A stretch of DNA of 17,159 nucleotides. Source: UBA668 sp031366885 (lineage in GTDB: Bacteria; Actinomycetota; Acidimicrobiia; Acidimicrobiales; Ilumatobacteraceae). The stretch covers positions 1 to 17,159 of the forward strand of contig JANLPB010000094.1 of the NCBI GenBank assembly GCA_031366885.1. The letters run 5' to 3'. Shown piece after piece: positions 6,603-14,043 of this stretch (position 1 is the first letter of the stretch; every line of letters begins with the position of its first letter). Position numbers and translations under genes: made by a program. Below the pieces are notes generated by a model. It ran no database searches. It was not told the DNA's origin and was given only the letters and a program-made list of their open reading frames with translations.

Positions 6603-8001
6603 GACTGCGGCTCAGCGGTTGAGGTCGACTGGCGGTTGCGGCGAGAGCGAGTGTGCGCGACCGCGGGCGCCACTCAGGGAGGCAGAGCAACACCAGCAGC
6701 GGCGGCCAGGCCAGTGATCGTTGCCGGACCAGGATGCCGAGGTTGCCGAACCGCGACAGCGCCAGACCGCACATGAGAGAGGCCAGCACGCAGAACGTCA
6801 CGTACGGAACGCGCCTCATAGCCCTCGGGATTGAGAACAGTCGGCGCCAGCCGATGAGTGCAATGAACAGAATCGCTGTGGTTTCGACTGCGGGGATCAA
6901 CGACGTGATGCCCGTGGCCTCGAACAACAGCGGCCGGGTGAGCGTGCGAAAGGCGGCCACCGGGTAGTCGGCCGGGCTGGAGACTGTCATCGGGTCGAAG
7001 GACGACCCGCCACCGGTGGAGCGCCGCGATGTCTCCTTGCTGATGACGTCGATGGCGGAGGTGGTCGACCCTTGCTCGGCGGTGCTGGAAGGGCTGAGAT
7101 AGCTGACGGTGACCTGTGCAACGAACACGAGGCCGACAACGGCGACGAGCGTGAGCACGAGTTGCAGTAGCCGGCCGGCCCCTGCCCGGCCGGCCCGGCC
7201 GACGACCACGCCCACGGCCATCGCGGCCACCAGCGCACCCAACCAGATGAATGCAAAGTGTGGCCGTACCAAACCGGCACCGACCGTACCGCCGATCAGC
7301 GGCACCAGCGAGCGCGTGTGCCACCGCCCGCCCCACAACTGCGCTGCGCCATACGACATCAACCCCAGGCACAGACACATCCAGGCCTCTTTGCCCAACG
7401 ACGACGGCCAGAAGATCAGGCTGGGCGCAAGGAAGCACAGCAACGCGTAGCGACGCTGCGCCAGGCCGGGCACCGCCAGGCAGGCAGCCTTGATGTAGAA
7501 CACCACGCCCCAGAACCCCATCAGCCCGAACCATAAGAACCCGGCCATCTTGCTGGAGCCGACGAACGTGTACAGCAATCCGGTGAGCGTCCGTATGAAC
7601 TCTGTGCCCTGCTGCACGGGGATCACATCGATGATACTGAGCGTGCCGTCGTGCACGCCGCCGGCCAGCATGCGCCCGGTGGAGTGATAATTCTCGGCGT
7701 CGGCCGCGCCCCCATAGGCGCCGAACACGACGTAATAGCGCAACAGCGTGCCGGCCAACTTCAAGATCAAACCGACCACAGCCAGATTGGCGAGATGGCT
7801 GAACTCGCCACGAAACGTGCGGCGCAACATCGGCACCGACACCATCACCATGATCGGCGCCACGATCGCGGCGCCCCATATGTCATAGCTGAGGGTGGCC
7901 ATCGCCCACCCAGTGACCATCACGTAACCGACGCCGGCCACAAGGACCAGAAACTGGGAATACTCGCGGACCGCCCGCCGGATTGCTTGCACGGCCCGCA
8001 C
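6595..8001 (-). CDS. Multi-pass membrane protein, putative polysaccharide (Wzy-like) polymerase
   Basis: The 468-residue product has about ten membrane segments spread over its whole length. A hydrophilic loop in the first half contains DAENYHSTGRMLAGG, another segment contains FWPSSLGKEAW, and a Ser/Thr-rich loop (near 7010-7100) lies in the second half. Position between a BY-kinase and glycosyltransferases, size and topology fit a Wzy-type polymerase or EpsG-like protein; the sequence alone does not prove this and a ligase is possible. The GTG at 7999-8001 is preferred because GGACGGAAG lies just upstream; it begins 4 bases after the kinase stop. Longer in-frame starts up to 8124 would overlap the kinase gene and encode a non-conserved-looking extension. 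Confidence 0.7.
   Translation of the reverse strand: MRAVQAIRRAVREYSQFLVLVAGVGYVMVTGWAMATLSYDIWGAAIVAPIMVMVSVPMLRRTFRGEFSHLANLAVVGLILKLAGTLLRYYVVFGAYGGAADAENYHSTGRMLAGGVHDGTLSIIDVIPVQQGTEFIRTLTGLLYTFVGSSKMAGFLWFGLMGFWGVVFYIKAACLAVPGLAQRRYALLCFLAPSLIFWPSSLGKEAWMCLCLGLMSYGAAQLWGGRWHTRSLVPLIGGTVGAGLVRPHFAFIWLGALVAAMAVGVVVGRAGRAGAGRLLQLVLTLVAVVGLVFVAQVTVSYLSPSSTAEQGSTTSAIDVISKETSRRSTGGGSSFDPMTVSSPADYPVAAFRTLTRPLLFEATGITSLIPAVETTAILFIALIGWRRLFSIPRAMRRVPYVTFCVLASLMCGLALSRFGNLGILVRQRSLAWPPLLVLLCLPEWRPRSRTLALAATASRPQPLSRSRG
7171..7203. repeat. Almost pure G+C stretch of repeated ccggcc/cggcc units
   Basis: Within the membrane protein gene a run of overlapping ccggcc and cggcc units contains a single non-G/C base before 7201. 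It encodes a Gly-Arg-Ala repeat (GRAGRAGAGR), a positively charged cytoplasmic loop between membrane segments. It may be a slippage-prone site or a sequencing-difficult spot; the frame is intact. Confidence 0.7.
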
Positions 8002-8005
8002 CGTG

Positions 8006-9586
8006 TTACTTCCGTCCCCGGAAACGGCTGAACAGCGACCTGCGTTCGGCCCGGTCGGCATACTCGTAGTAGTACGACCGGCCCACGGCGGAATCGCCAA
8101 TGGTTGCCAGGATGAAGTTGGCATCGCTCAACGAGCGCAGCACCTCCATCGATCGCTTCGCAGCGGCGGTGAGCGTGTGGTCGAGCCGCAGCACCACCAG
8201 CACGGTGTCGACGTGTGGCAACAGCTCCAGCACTTCGGCGGTGGCACCCACGGGCGACGTATCGATGACCACCGCGTCGGCAAACGACGCGACGTCGGTG
8301 AGCAGCCGGCCGGTTGCCCTGGCGAGGTCGCCCGGCGAGGCTTTCACGCCGTACAGGTCGAGCAGAGCCAACCCGCGCACCGGCGTACTGCGCAGCAGCT
8401 GCTTGGCCGACGATGCGGCGACCTGCTCGAGCGTGGTGACCAACGGCTCGGGCTTCGAGCCGAGTATGCGCGCCTGCATTGCCGGGCGGCGAAAGTCGGT
8501 GTTGATGATGACCGTGCGCTTGTCGGCCTCCACCATCGCCGCGGCGAGGTTGATGGCCAGATCGGTTTTGCCATCGCCGGAGCATGCCGACACGACGAGT
8601 GTGATCTTTGCCCGGGCCGGTGCGTTCGGGTCTTTTGGCGTTGAGCTCTCGCTGAACGTGACGACGTTGCGCAGCGTGCGGTAGGCGTCGCTGAGCTGGT
8701 CGTGTCGGTCCTCGGTGACCACGATTGCATCCCGCGGTTCCGTCACGACCGGCACGATCACCGAGACTGGACCGCCAAAGATGGCCTCCGCCTGTGCCCG
8801 TGTGCGAATACGACGGTCGAGCCGGTTCAGAATCAAGGCCGTTGCAACGCCAACGGTGAGGCCGAGCATCAGGCCCAGGATGCCGCGAGTCGAACGACTC
8901 TTCGGCGCCGAAAGACCGCTGGAGGCCTGGTTCTGGACAGCCTCGGCGCGCTGCAGGGTGGTGAGCGTGATGGTGGAACGGTCGTTCTGCAGGTTGTCGT
9001 AGTTCTCGAAGATCACGCTGTACTGGCGGCTCTTCGCATCGAGCTGAGCGGCGATCACGCGGTCGTCGGGCTTCGCCACCGCCTGCTTCTGGAGTGCGTT
9101 GATCTCCTTCTCCAGCGTGTCCAAACGCTCGAGTGCCGCCGTCTGTCGGGCTTCGGCCAGTGTGTCCTGGCGCTCAGCCACGTACGACGTCAGCTGATCC
9201 GCAAACGTGTCGGCAATCAACACGGCCCGCTCGGGAGTGGCCTGGGTGGTGGTCAACGACAGCGCGCCCGTGCCCTGGTCGAGCGTGGCAGTCACCTGTG
9301 CCGCCAACGCGGCAGAGTTGGATTCGCCCAATGCTTTCGCTGCCCGTTGGGGCACCTCGCCGGTGGTGGCCAGTAGCACCAACTGGTTGATGGCCACCGG
9401 GTCGTTGTAGATGCTGCCCGTACTGGAGGAGACGAGCACGTAGTGAGTAGCCGAATAGCTGGTGGAGACGCTGTCGGCGGTGGAGGCGGGCTGAGGGAGC
9501 GCGCCAAGAACGGCGCCAAGGACACCGAGCCCGAGTACCGCCCACCAAAAGCGACGCAGGGCGCCGAAAACGAATTCTCTGTCCAC
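8006..9586 (-). CDS. Wzz-like chain-length domain fused to BY-kinase (polysaccharide tyrosine autokinase)
   Basis: The 526-residue protein has membrane segments at about 12-30 and 235-254 flanking an outside domain with a helical stretch (about 137-170), the Wzz layout. The cytoplasmic half is a BY-kinase: Walker A SACSGDGKTD at 333-342, Walker A' VIINTDFRRP at 359-368, Walker B AVVIDTSP at 438-445, and a C-terminal tyrosine cluster YYYEY at 505-509. The family controls chain length and polymerisation by tyrosine autophosphorylation. N362 stands where an Asp is usual. The GTG at 9584-9586 is preferred because AGGAG lies 4 bases upstream; ATG at 9608-9610 would add eight residues. It heads a six-gene run that includes its likely phosphatase. 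Confidence 0.9.
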   Translation of the reverse strand: MDREFVFGALRRFWWAVLGLGVLGAVLGALPQPASTADSVSTSYSATHYVLVSSSTGSIYNDPVAINQLVLLATTGEVPQRAAKALGESNSAALAAQVTATLDQGTGALSLTTTQATPERAVLIADTFADQLTSYVAERQDTLAEARQTAALERLDTLEKEINALQKQAVAKPDDRVIAAQLDAKSRQYSVIFENYDNLQNDRSTITLTTLQRAEAVQNQASSGLSAPKSRSTRGILGLMLGLTVGVATALILNRLDRRIRTRAQAEAIFGGPVSVIVPVVTEPRDAIVVTEDRHDQLSDAYRTLRNVVTFSESSTPKDPNAPARAKITLVVSACSGDGKTDLAINLAAAMVEADKRTVIINTDFRRPAMQARILGSKPEPLVTTLEQVAASSAKQLLRSTPVRGLALLDLYGVKASPGDLARATGRLLTDVASFADAVVIDTSPVGATAEVLELLPHVDTVLVVLRLDHTLTAAAKRSMEVLRSLSDANFILATIGDSAVGRSYYYEYADRAERRSLFSRFRGRK

Positions 9587-9661
9587 GCTGCTCCTGCGAG
9601 TTGGAAGCATGGATGCTACCTTGCGCGTTCAACCAGCTACCTGCGGGGCCACAATGGTCCG
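9587..9661. promoter_or_regulatory. Divergent intergenic region between BY-kinase and aminotransferase genes
   Basis: These 75 bases must hold the start signals of the six-gene minus-strand run and of the plus-strand aminotransferase. The ribosome binding site AGGAG for the kinase is visible on the minus strand at about 9591-9595. On the plus strand CACAAT (9650-9655) sits 6 bases before the GTG start and could be the -10 box of a leaderless transcript, but no good -35 goes with it. The region also contains a short ORF listed separately. Confidence 0.4.
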
Positions 9662-9665
9662 GTGA
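9609..9665 (+). CDS. Possible 18-residue leader peptide coupled to aminotransferase start
   Basis: An ATG at 9609 opens an 18-codon frame (MDATLRVQPATCGATMVR) whose TGA at 9663-9665 overlaps the GTG start of the aminotransferase as GTGA. The aminotransferase GTG has no ribosome binding site of its own, so coupling from this frame would explain how it is translated. GGAAG is immediately before the ATG but too close for a standard site. A frame this short can arise by chance, and a leaderless transcript is the competing explanation. Confidence 0.25.
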   Translation: MDATLRVQPATCGATMVR

Positions 9666-10789
9666 ACTGGAAGATCCTGCTGTCGCCCCCCGAGATGTCG
9701 GAAGTGGAGCGCGCCCTGCTCATCTCCGCGTTCGACAGTGGATGGGTCGCCCCGGCCGGCCCCGACCTCGATCAGTTCGAGCTCGAGCTGGCCGCATTCA
9801 CCGGTGCGGCCTTCGCCGTCGGCCTCAGCAGCGGCACCGCGGCGCTACACCTGGCTCTGATGACGGCGGGCGTGCAGGCGGGAAGCGACGTGCTGGTGAG
9901 CGACCTCACCTTCGGCGCATCGGCCTTCGCCGTCACCTATCTGGGCGCGCGCCCGTGCTTCGTCGACTGCGAGGCCGCGACATGGCACCTCGACCCGGAT
10001 CTGCTTGCGGAGGAGCTGGGCCGGCGCGCTCGAATCGGGGCGCTGCCGGCAGCTGTGGTGGTGGCTGATCTGTATGGGTCGGTCGCGGACTACCAACGCC
10101 TCGAGCCAATCTGCGCCGAGTTCGATGTGCCGCTGATCGAAGACGCTGCGGAGGCCATCGGCGCCAGTCGCCACGGGCGCTCGGCCGGGCGCTTCGGTCG
10201 CATTGCCGTGCTGTCGTTCAACGGCAACAAGATCGTCACCACCGGCGGCGGGGGAGCCGTGCTCACCGACGACCCGTCAGTGGCGGCACGAGTCCGCTAC
10301 CTGGCGACCCAGTCGCGTCAGCCGGTGTTGCACTACGAGCACCACGACATCGGGTTCAACTATCGAATGGGAAACCTGAATGCGGCCGTCGGCAGGGGCC
10401 AGCTGCGCACGCTGCCAGAACGCATCGAGCAGCGCGGTCGGGTTCGTGACACGTACGAACGGTCGCTCGCGGCGCTGCCTGGAGTCAGGTTTCAGGCGGT
10501 GCCAGCCGACTGCGTGCCCAACCATTGGTTGACCACCATCACGATCGACGAGCCGCAGTTCGGGGCGTCGGCCGCTGAGGTTCTCGGGGCACTCCACGCC
10601 GCCGGTTTCGAGGGTCGCCCAGGGTTCAAGCCGATGCACATGCAGCCCGTGTTCGCCGACGCGCCGGCGGTTGGGGGAGCGGTGTCGGCGGAGTTCTTCG
10701 CCAACAGCGTCAGCCTCCCCAGCAGCGGACGCATCACCGACGACGACGTCGCCGAGGTCTGCGCAGTCATCGCCGCCGCCCGTCCCTAG
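9662..10789 (+). CDS. DegT/DnrJ/EryC1/StrS-family PLP-dependent sugar aminotransferase
   Basis: The 375-residue product follows the family pattern: ILLSPPEMSEVE at the N-terminus, GLSSGTAALHLAL (residues 54-66) for cofactor phosphate binding, EDAAEAIGA (160-168) with the Asp that contacts the pyridine nitrogen, and SFNGNKIVTTGGGG (185-198) with K190 as the PLP Schiff-base lysine. Such enzymes transfer an amino group to a 4-keto (or 3-keto) nucleotide sugar. The dehydratase at 14044-15864 would supply a 4-keto-6-deoxy substrate, as in bacillosamine synthesis. GTG at 9662 is the only start that keeps the conserved N-terminus without overlapping the divergent gene. Its stop shares the bases ctag with the stop of the convergent DUF4012 gene. 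Confidence 0.9.
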   Translation: MNWKILLSPPEMSEVERALLISAFDSGWVAPAGPDLDQFELELAAFTGAAFAVGLSSGTAALHLALMTAGVQAGSDVLVSDLTFGASAFAVTYLGARPCFVDCEAATWHLDPDLLAEELGRRARIGALPAAVVVADLYGSVADYQRLEPICAEFDVPLIEDAAEAIGASRHGRSAGRFGRIAVLSFNGNKIVTTGGGGAVLTDDPSVAARVRYLATQSRQPVLHYEHHDIGFNYRMGNLNAAVGRGQLRTLPERIEQRGRVRDTYERSLAALPGVRFQAVPADCVPNHWLTTITIDEPQFGASAAEVLGALHAAGFEGRPGFKPMHMQPVFADAPAVGGAVSAEFFANSVSLPSSGRITDDDVAEVCAVIAAARP

Positions 10790-13065
10790 CGGACGGCGGA
10801 CGTTCCTTTGTCGCCGAAGCGGGTGCGGCGTTCGACCACTCCGTCGAACGTCACGGCGGCGTCGCCGTTGACAGCGATGTGCACGTTGTCGGGGTGGGCG
10901 AGTGGCTGGGGCCGAACCACGAGCGAGTATCCGCCGGTCGCAACGGTGCCACGGAACGTCAGGGTCACCGTGCGCGTCTGGCCCGGCGCCAGGTCGAGCG
11001 ACAGCGAATACACGTTCCAGCCCAGCTCGGTCTGCGTCGTTGCACCGACGGTCGTGCCATCGATCGTGACCGAGTCGAACGACAACGGTGAGTACACACT
11101 GAGGAGCGTTCGATTGGTACCCGTTGGCAAGCCGATGATGTTGCCGATGACGTAGTCCGGATACCCCGAACTGGGGGCGCCGTTGGCGAGCTCGATGGTG
11201 GCCGTCGCCGTCGTCTCGCCCGAGGAGTCGTCGTAGGTGGCGTCGTAGGTGATGGTGCGCTGCAGGAACGAATCGATCTTGTTGCCGCTCGCGTTGTTCG
11301 TGACCACGGCCAACCCGTCGCCGCCGTTCAGCGCAGGCAGCGCGCCGTTCATCCCGACCAGCGTGAGGAGGTGTTGCTCGTCGGGCTCGCGCGCCCACGC
11401 GACAATGTGCCCGCTGGTGGCGGCCGGCCCCAGGTCGCGTGCCAACAGCTGGGGGCCGGGAAGGCTGCTGGACAAGACCTTCGTCAACGTCGCCTCGGCA
11501 ACTGCCGCCAACAAATCGCCGCGGTCGGCCTCGGCCACCGAGTATTGGTCGACCAGCAGGAACTGCTCGAGATTGCCCGAGTCCAGAGGCGTGGCCAAAC
11601 CCTCGACGGTGATCGGACCGGTCGCCTTCAACAGCGCCGCCAACGCCGCCGGATCGAGAACGAACACCCCATCCAGATGCTCACCGCGCCCGGCTTCATA
11701 CATCTGCGCCATCACCGAAGCGGTCGACGGCATGTCGGGTGACATGGTCACATTCGACCAGTACTTCCCGTGCGGGAAGCCGCCAGGTCCGAAGCCGCCG
11801 AAGGGACCGTAGCGGTTGATGTATTCATCGCTGGCTGTCAGCACGACACCTGTGGCGGACTCGGTTGCTGCAATCAGTTCCGCGGTTCGCCCGAAACCGG
11901 TTCGCCGGATGCGGCCGTGGTCGATGGTGATGACTGCCCAGTTGCCCATCAGCCCGGTCAAGCCGCGGGCTTCTGCTGGCGACGTGAAGGCGACGAGGTA
12001 ACGACGCAACTCGTTGGTGCCCAACAGCGCCGGCCCGGTCGTAGCAGCGGCGCTCGTGGCTTGCGCCTGTTGCGCCACCTTGTCCGCGCGGTTGGCGTAG
12101 CGCTGCAAACGGTCAGCCACCGGCCCTATCAGCCATGGCGAATCCGCCGAGTGCAGGGTGCTGCGCAGGTCTGTGACAGCCAGCTCGAGATTGGCGAACG
12201 GCACCGCCAAGTCGGCCACGGCTTGCACGTCGATCACCCCGTTGTCGACTGTCAACTGGTCGAGATCCACCACCGACAGGGCCTCGGCCGCGGCTGTCGC
12301 GGAGTCGGCTGCGGCGCCCACGACCGACGACATCAGGTCGCGGTGCTGCGCAAGCACGGGCACGATTTGCGCCAATTGCACCCACGGCCGGTCTGCTTCG
12401 TGGCTCGCCGCATTCAGCAGACGGGCACTCTCCGTCAGCGACTGGGATGCCCGCAAGGCATCGCCAGATTGAAGCTGGTCGAGGCCGTTGATCAGCCCGC
12501 GGTACCCGGATGTCAGATTGCTGCGGGCGCGCATCCCGGCGACGCCAAGACCGATCGCAGCGACCAGCACGACACCCGCGACGCAGCCGACACCGATCAT
12601 CACTCGGCGGCGGACAATGCGCCGACGGCGCCGCACACCGAGCACGACGATCAGCGCCATCGCCGCAACCGCGATGAGCGCGCTGCCGCCGAGGAAGCCG
12701 CGCGACGGCAGCCTCAGCAGCACCTGGATGCTGCACGTCGCGCTCACGCAGCGAAGCACGGGCATGCTCTCTCGCCGGCTACCGATCACCAGCGCCACCG
12801 CCGCGGCGACGATGCCGACCGCGGCGCCCACGAGCGTGCCGGCGGACAGGGCGGCGACGCCTGCAACCACGACCAATGCCCACCACGGAGCCGACGCGGC
12901 TGCCCACACCACGAAGCCCGCCAACAAACCCGTGAGTGCAAGGTCGACCATGCGCGAGCCGGTCGGCTGGCATCCCGACCACGCGGCAACGACCGCGGCG
13001 ATGATGGCCACCACCATGACGCCACGATGGCCGTTCAGGGTGATGGTGTTTCGGCGTGTCGCCAT
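10786..13065 (-). CDS. DUF4012 protein with N-terminal multi-pass membrane region
   Basis: The 759-residue protein starts with about 175 residues containing several hydrophobic segments (roughly 16-31, 39-58, 61-96, 128-144 and 156-178). A helical linker with Gln- and Ala-rich stretches follows. The DUF4012 core starts near NELRRYLVAFTSPAEARG (351-368) and GLMGNWAVITIDHGRI (371-386). The C-terminal part is Thr-rich and beta-like, probably outside the cell. DUF4012 proteins are common near actinobacterial polysaccharide loci, but their function is unknown; one could imagine a role in export or surface attachment. The ATG at 13063-13065 overlaps the epimerase stop as TAATG. An in-frame ATG at 13092 lies inside the epimerase gene and is rejected. 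Confidence 0.85.
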   Translation of the reverse strand: MATRRNTITLNGHRGVMVVAIIAAVVAAWSGCQPTGSRMVDLALTGLLAGFVVWAAASAPWWALVVVAGVAALSAGTLVGAAVGIVAAAVALVIGSRRESMPVLRCVSATCSIQVLLRLPSRGFLGGSALIAVAAMALIVVLGVRRRRRIVRRRVMIGVGCVAGVVLVAAIGLGVAGMRARSNLTSGYRGLINGLDQLQSGDALRASQSLTESARLLNAASHEADRPWVQLAQIVPVLAQHRDLMSSVVGAAADSATAAAEALSVVDLDQLTVDNGVIDVQAVADLAVPFANLELAVTDLRSTLHSADSPWLIGPVADRLQRYANRADKVAQQAQATSAAATTGPALLGTNELRRYLVAFTSPAEARGLTGLMGNWAVITIDHGRIRRTGFGRTAELIAATESATGVVLTASDEYINRYGPFGGFGPGGFPHGKYWSNVTMSPDMPSTASVMAQMYEAGRGEHLDGVFVLDPAALAALLKATGPITVEGLATPLDSGNLEQFLLVDQYSVAEADRGDLLAAVAEATLTKVLSSSLPGPQLLARDLGPAATSGHIVAWAREPDEQHLLTLVGMNGALPALNGGDGLAVVTNNASGNKIDSFLQRTITYDATYDDSSGETTATATIELANGAPSSGYPDYVIGNIIGLPTGTNRTLLSVYSPLSFDSVTIDGTTVGATTQTELGWNVYSLSLDLAPGQTRTVTLTFRGTVATGGYSLVVRPQPLAHPDNVHIAVNGDAAVTFDGVVERRTRFGDKGTSAVR

Positions 13066-14003
13066 TAGGCGGCTCGAGTGGAACGCATCCACTCCACTGT
13101 CGCCCGTAGACCGTTGCCGAGCGGCACTGGGACGACATCAGGGAACAGGGCCATCAGCCGAGCGTTGTCCGCCTGCGAATGCAACACGTCGCCGGGCCGG
13201 GGTGGCTCGTGATGCGTGGCGACGGCCGTGCCAAGAATGGATTCGAGTTGGCCAACCAGGTCCAGTAGCGAGCACCGAGTCCCGAACGCCAGATTCACGG
13301 GGTCGGGCGAAGTGACCCGCCGCACCAAGGCCTCGCACAGCACTGCGGTCAGCGTGCCCACGTAGGTGAAGTCGCGGCTGTTGGCACCATCGCCGTAGAT
13401 GGTGACGGGCTGTTCGCTGAGCGCGGCATCGACGAACCGGGGGATGACCGCCGCGTAGGGATGCCCGGCCGCCTGCAGCGGGCCGTAGACGTTGAAGAAT
13501 CGGAACGCCAGCGTTGGCAGCTGGTACGACTGGCCCCACGCCAGCGCATACGCCTCAGTGGCCAACTTGCTGGCCGCGTACGGCGACATCGGCCGAGTAG
13601 CCAAATCCTCGTGCTTGGGCAGCGTCGGGTTGGCCCCGTAGACACTGCTGCTGCCCGCAACGATCGTGTGCAGCATGCCGTTGCGCCGAGCGGCCTCCAG
13701 CACATTGACAGTGCCGGTGGTGTTCACCTCGTGAGTGGGCAGTGGCGCAGCAACCGAGCGCGGGACCGAACCCAGCGCGGCAAGGTGAACGATTGCGCCC
13801 GCGCCCGCGCACACGCTGTCGAGGAGCGCGACATCGAGGATGCTGCCCTCGGTCACGCTGACGGGCAAACCCTTGAGGTTGGCGGGGTTGCCGGTGGAAA
13901 AGTCGTCGATCACGACGACGTCGGTGACCTGCGGTGTGGCCAGCAAACGGCGACAGAGATTTGCTCCGATGAACCCTGCTCCACCGGTGACGACAACGCG
14001 CAT
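13065..14003 (-). CDS. NAD-dependent epimerase/dehydratase (UDP-glucose 4-epimerase-like, extended SDR)
   Basis: The 312-residue protein has the Rossmann motif TGGAGFIG at residues 6-13, acidic IDDFSTG at 32-38 for NAD binding, HLAALGSVPRS at 73-83, SSSVYG at 118-123 and the catalytic pair Y142-x3-K146 (YAASK). RDFTYV in the second half is typical of UDP-sugar epimerases and dehydratases of this group. It likely converts a UDP-hexose or uronic acid to its C4 epimer for the polysaccharide. It lies 40 bases after the dehydratase gene and overlaps the DUF4012 start by one base. The ATG at 14001-14003 has no ribosome binding site, and a possible promoter lies directly before it. Confidence 0.9.
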   Translation of the reverse strand: MRVVVTGGAGFIGANLCRRLLATPQVTDVVVIDDFSTGNPANLKGLPVSVTEGSILDVALLDSVCAGAGAIVHLAALGSVPRSVAAPLPTHEVNTTGTVNVLEAARRNGMLHTIVAGSSSVYGANPTLPKHEDLATRPMSPYAASKLATEAYALAWGQSYQLPTLAFRFFNVYGPLQAAGHPYAAVIPRFVDAALSEQPVTIYGDGANSRDFTYVGTLTAVLCEALVRRVTSPDPVNLAFGTRCSLLDLVGQLESILGTAVATHHEPPRPGDVLHSQADNARLMALFPDVVPVPLGNGLRATVEWMRSTRAA

Positions 14004-14009
14004 GCAGCG

Positions 14010-14037
14010 AGGATAGAGGGTGCAACCGCGCCGTCAC
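14010..14037 (-). promoter_or_regulatory. Candidate promoter giving a leaderless epimerase transcript
   Basis: On the minus strand TATCCT (14010-14015) fits a -10 box and lies 6 bases before the ATG, the distance expected if transcription starts at or near the A of ATG. GTGACG (14032-14037), 16 bases further upstream, is a modest -35. The lack of any purine-rich ribosome binding site before the epimerase fits leaderless expression, which is common in actinobacteria. It lies in the 40-base gap after the dehydratase gene, so it would be an internal promoter of the run. Confidence 0.35.
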
Positions 14038-14043
14038 CCGCGC

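Noticed and set aside
10786..10789. Overlap of two convergent stop codons (ctag) as evidence of an assembly error
   Set aside because: Both proteins are complete to their expected C-termini, and sharing ctag between convergent TAG stops is a normal compact arrangement.
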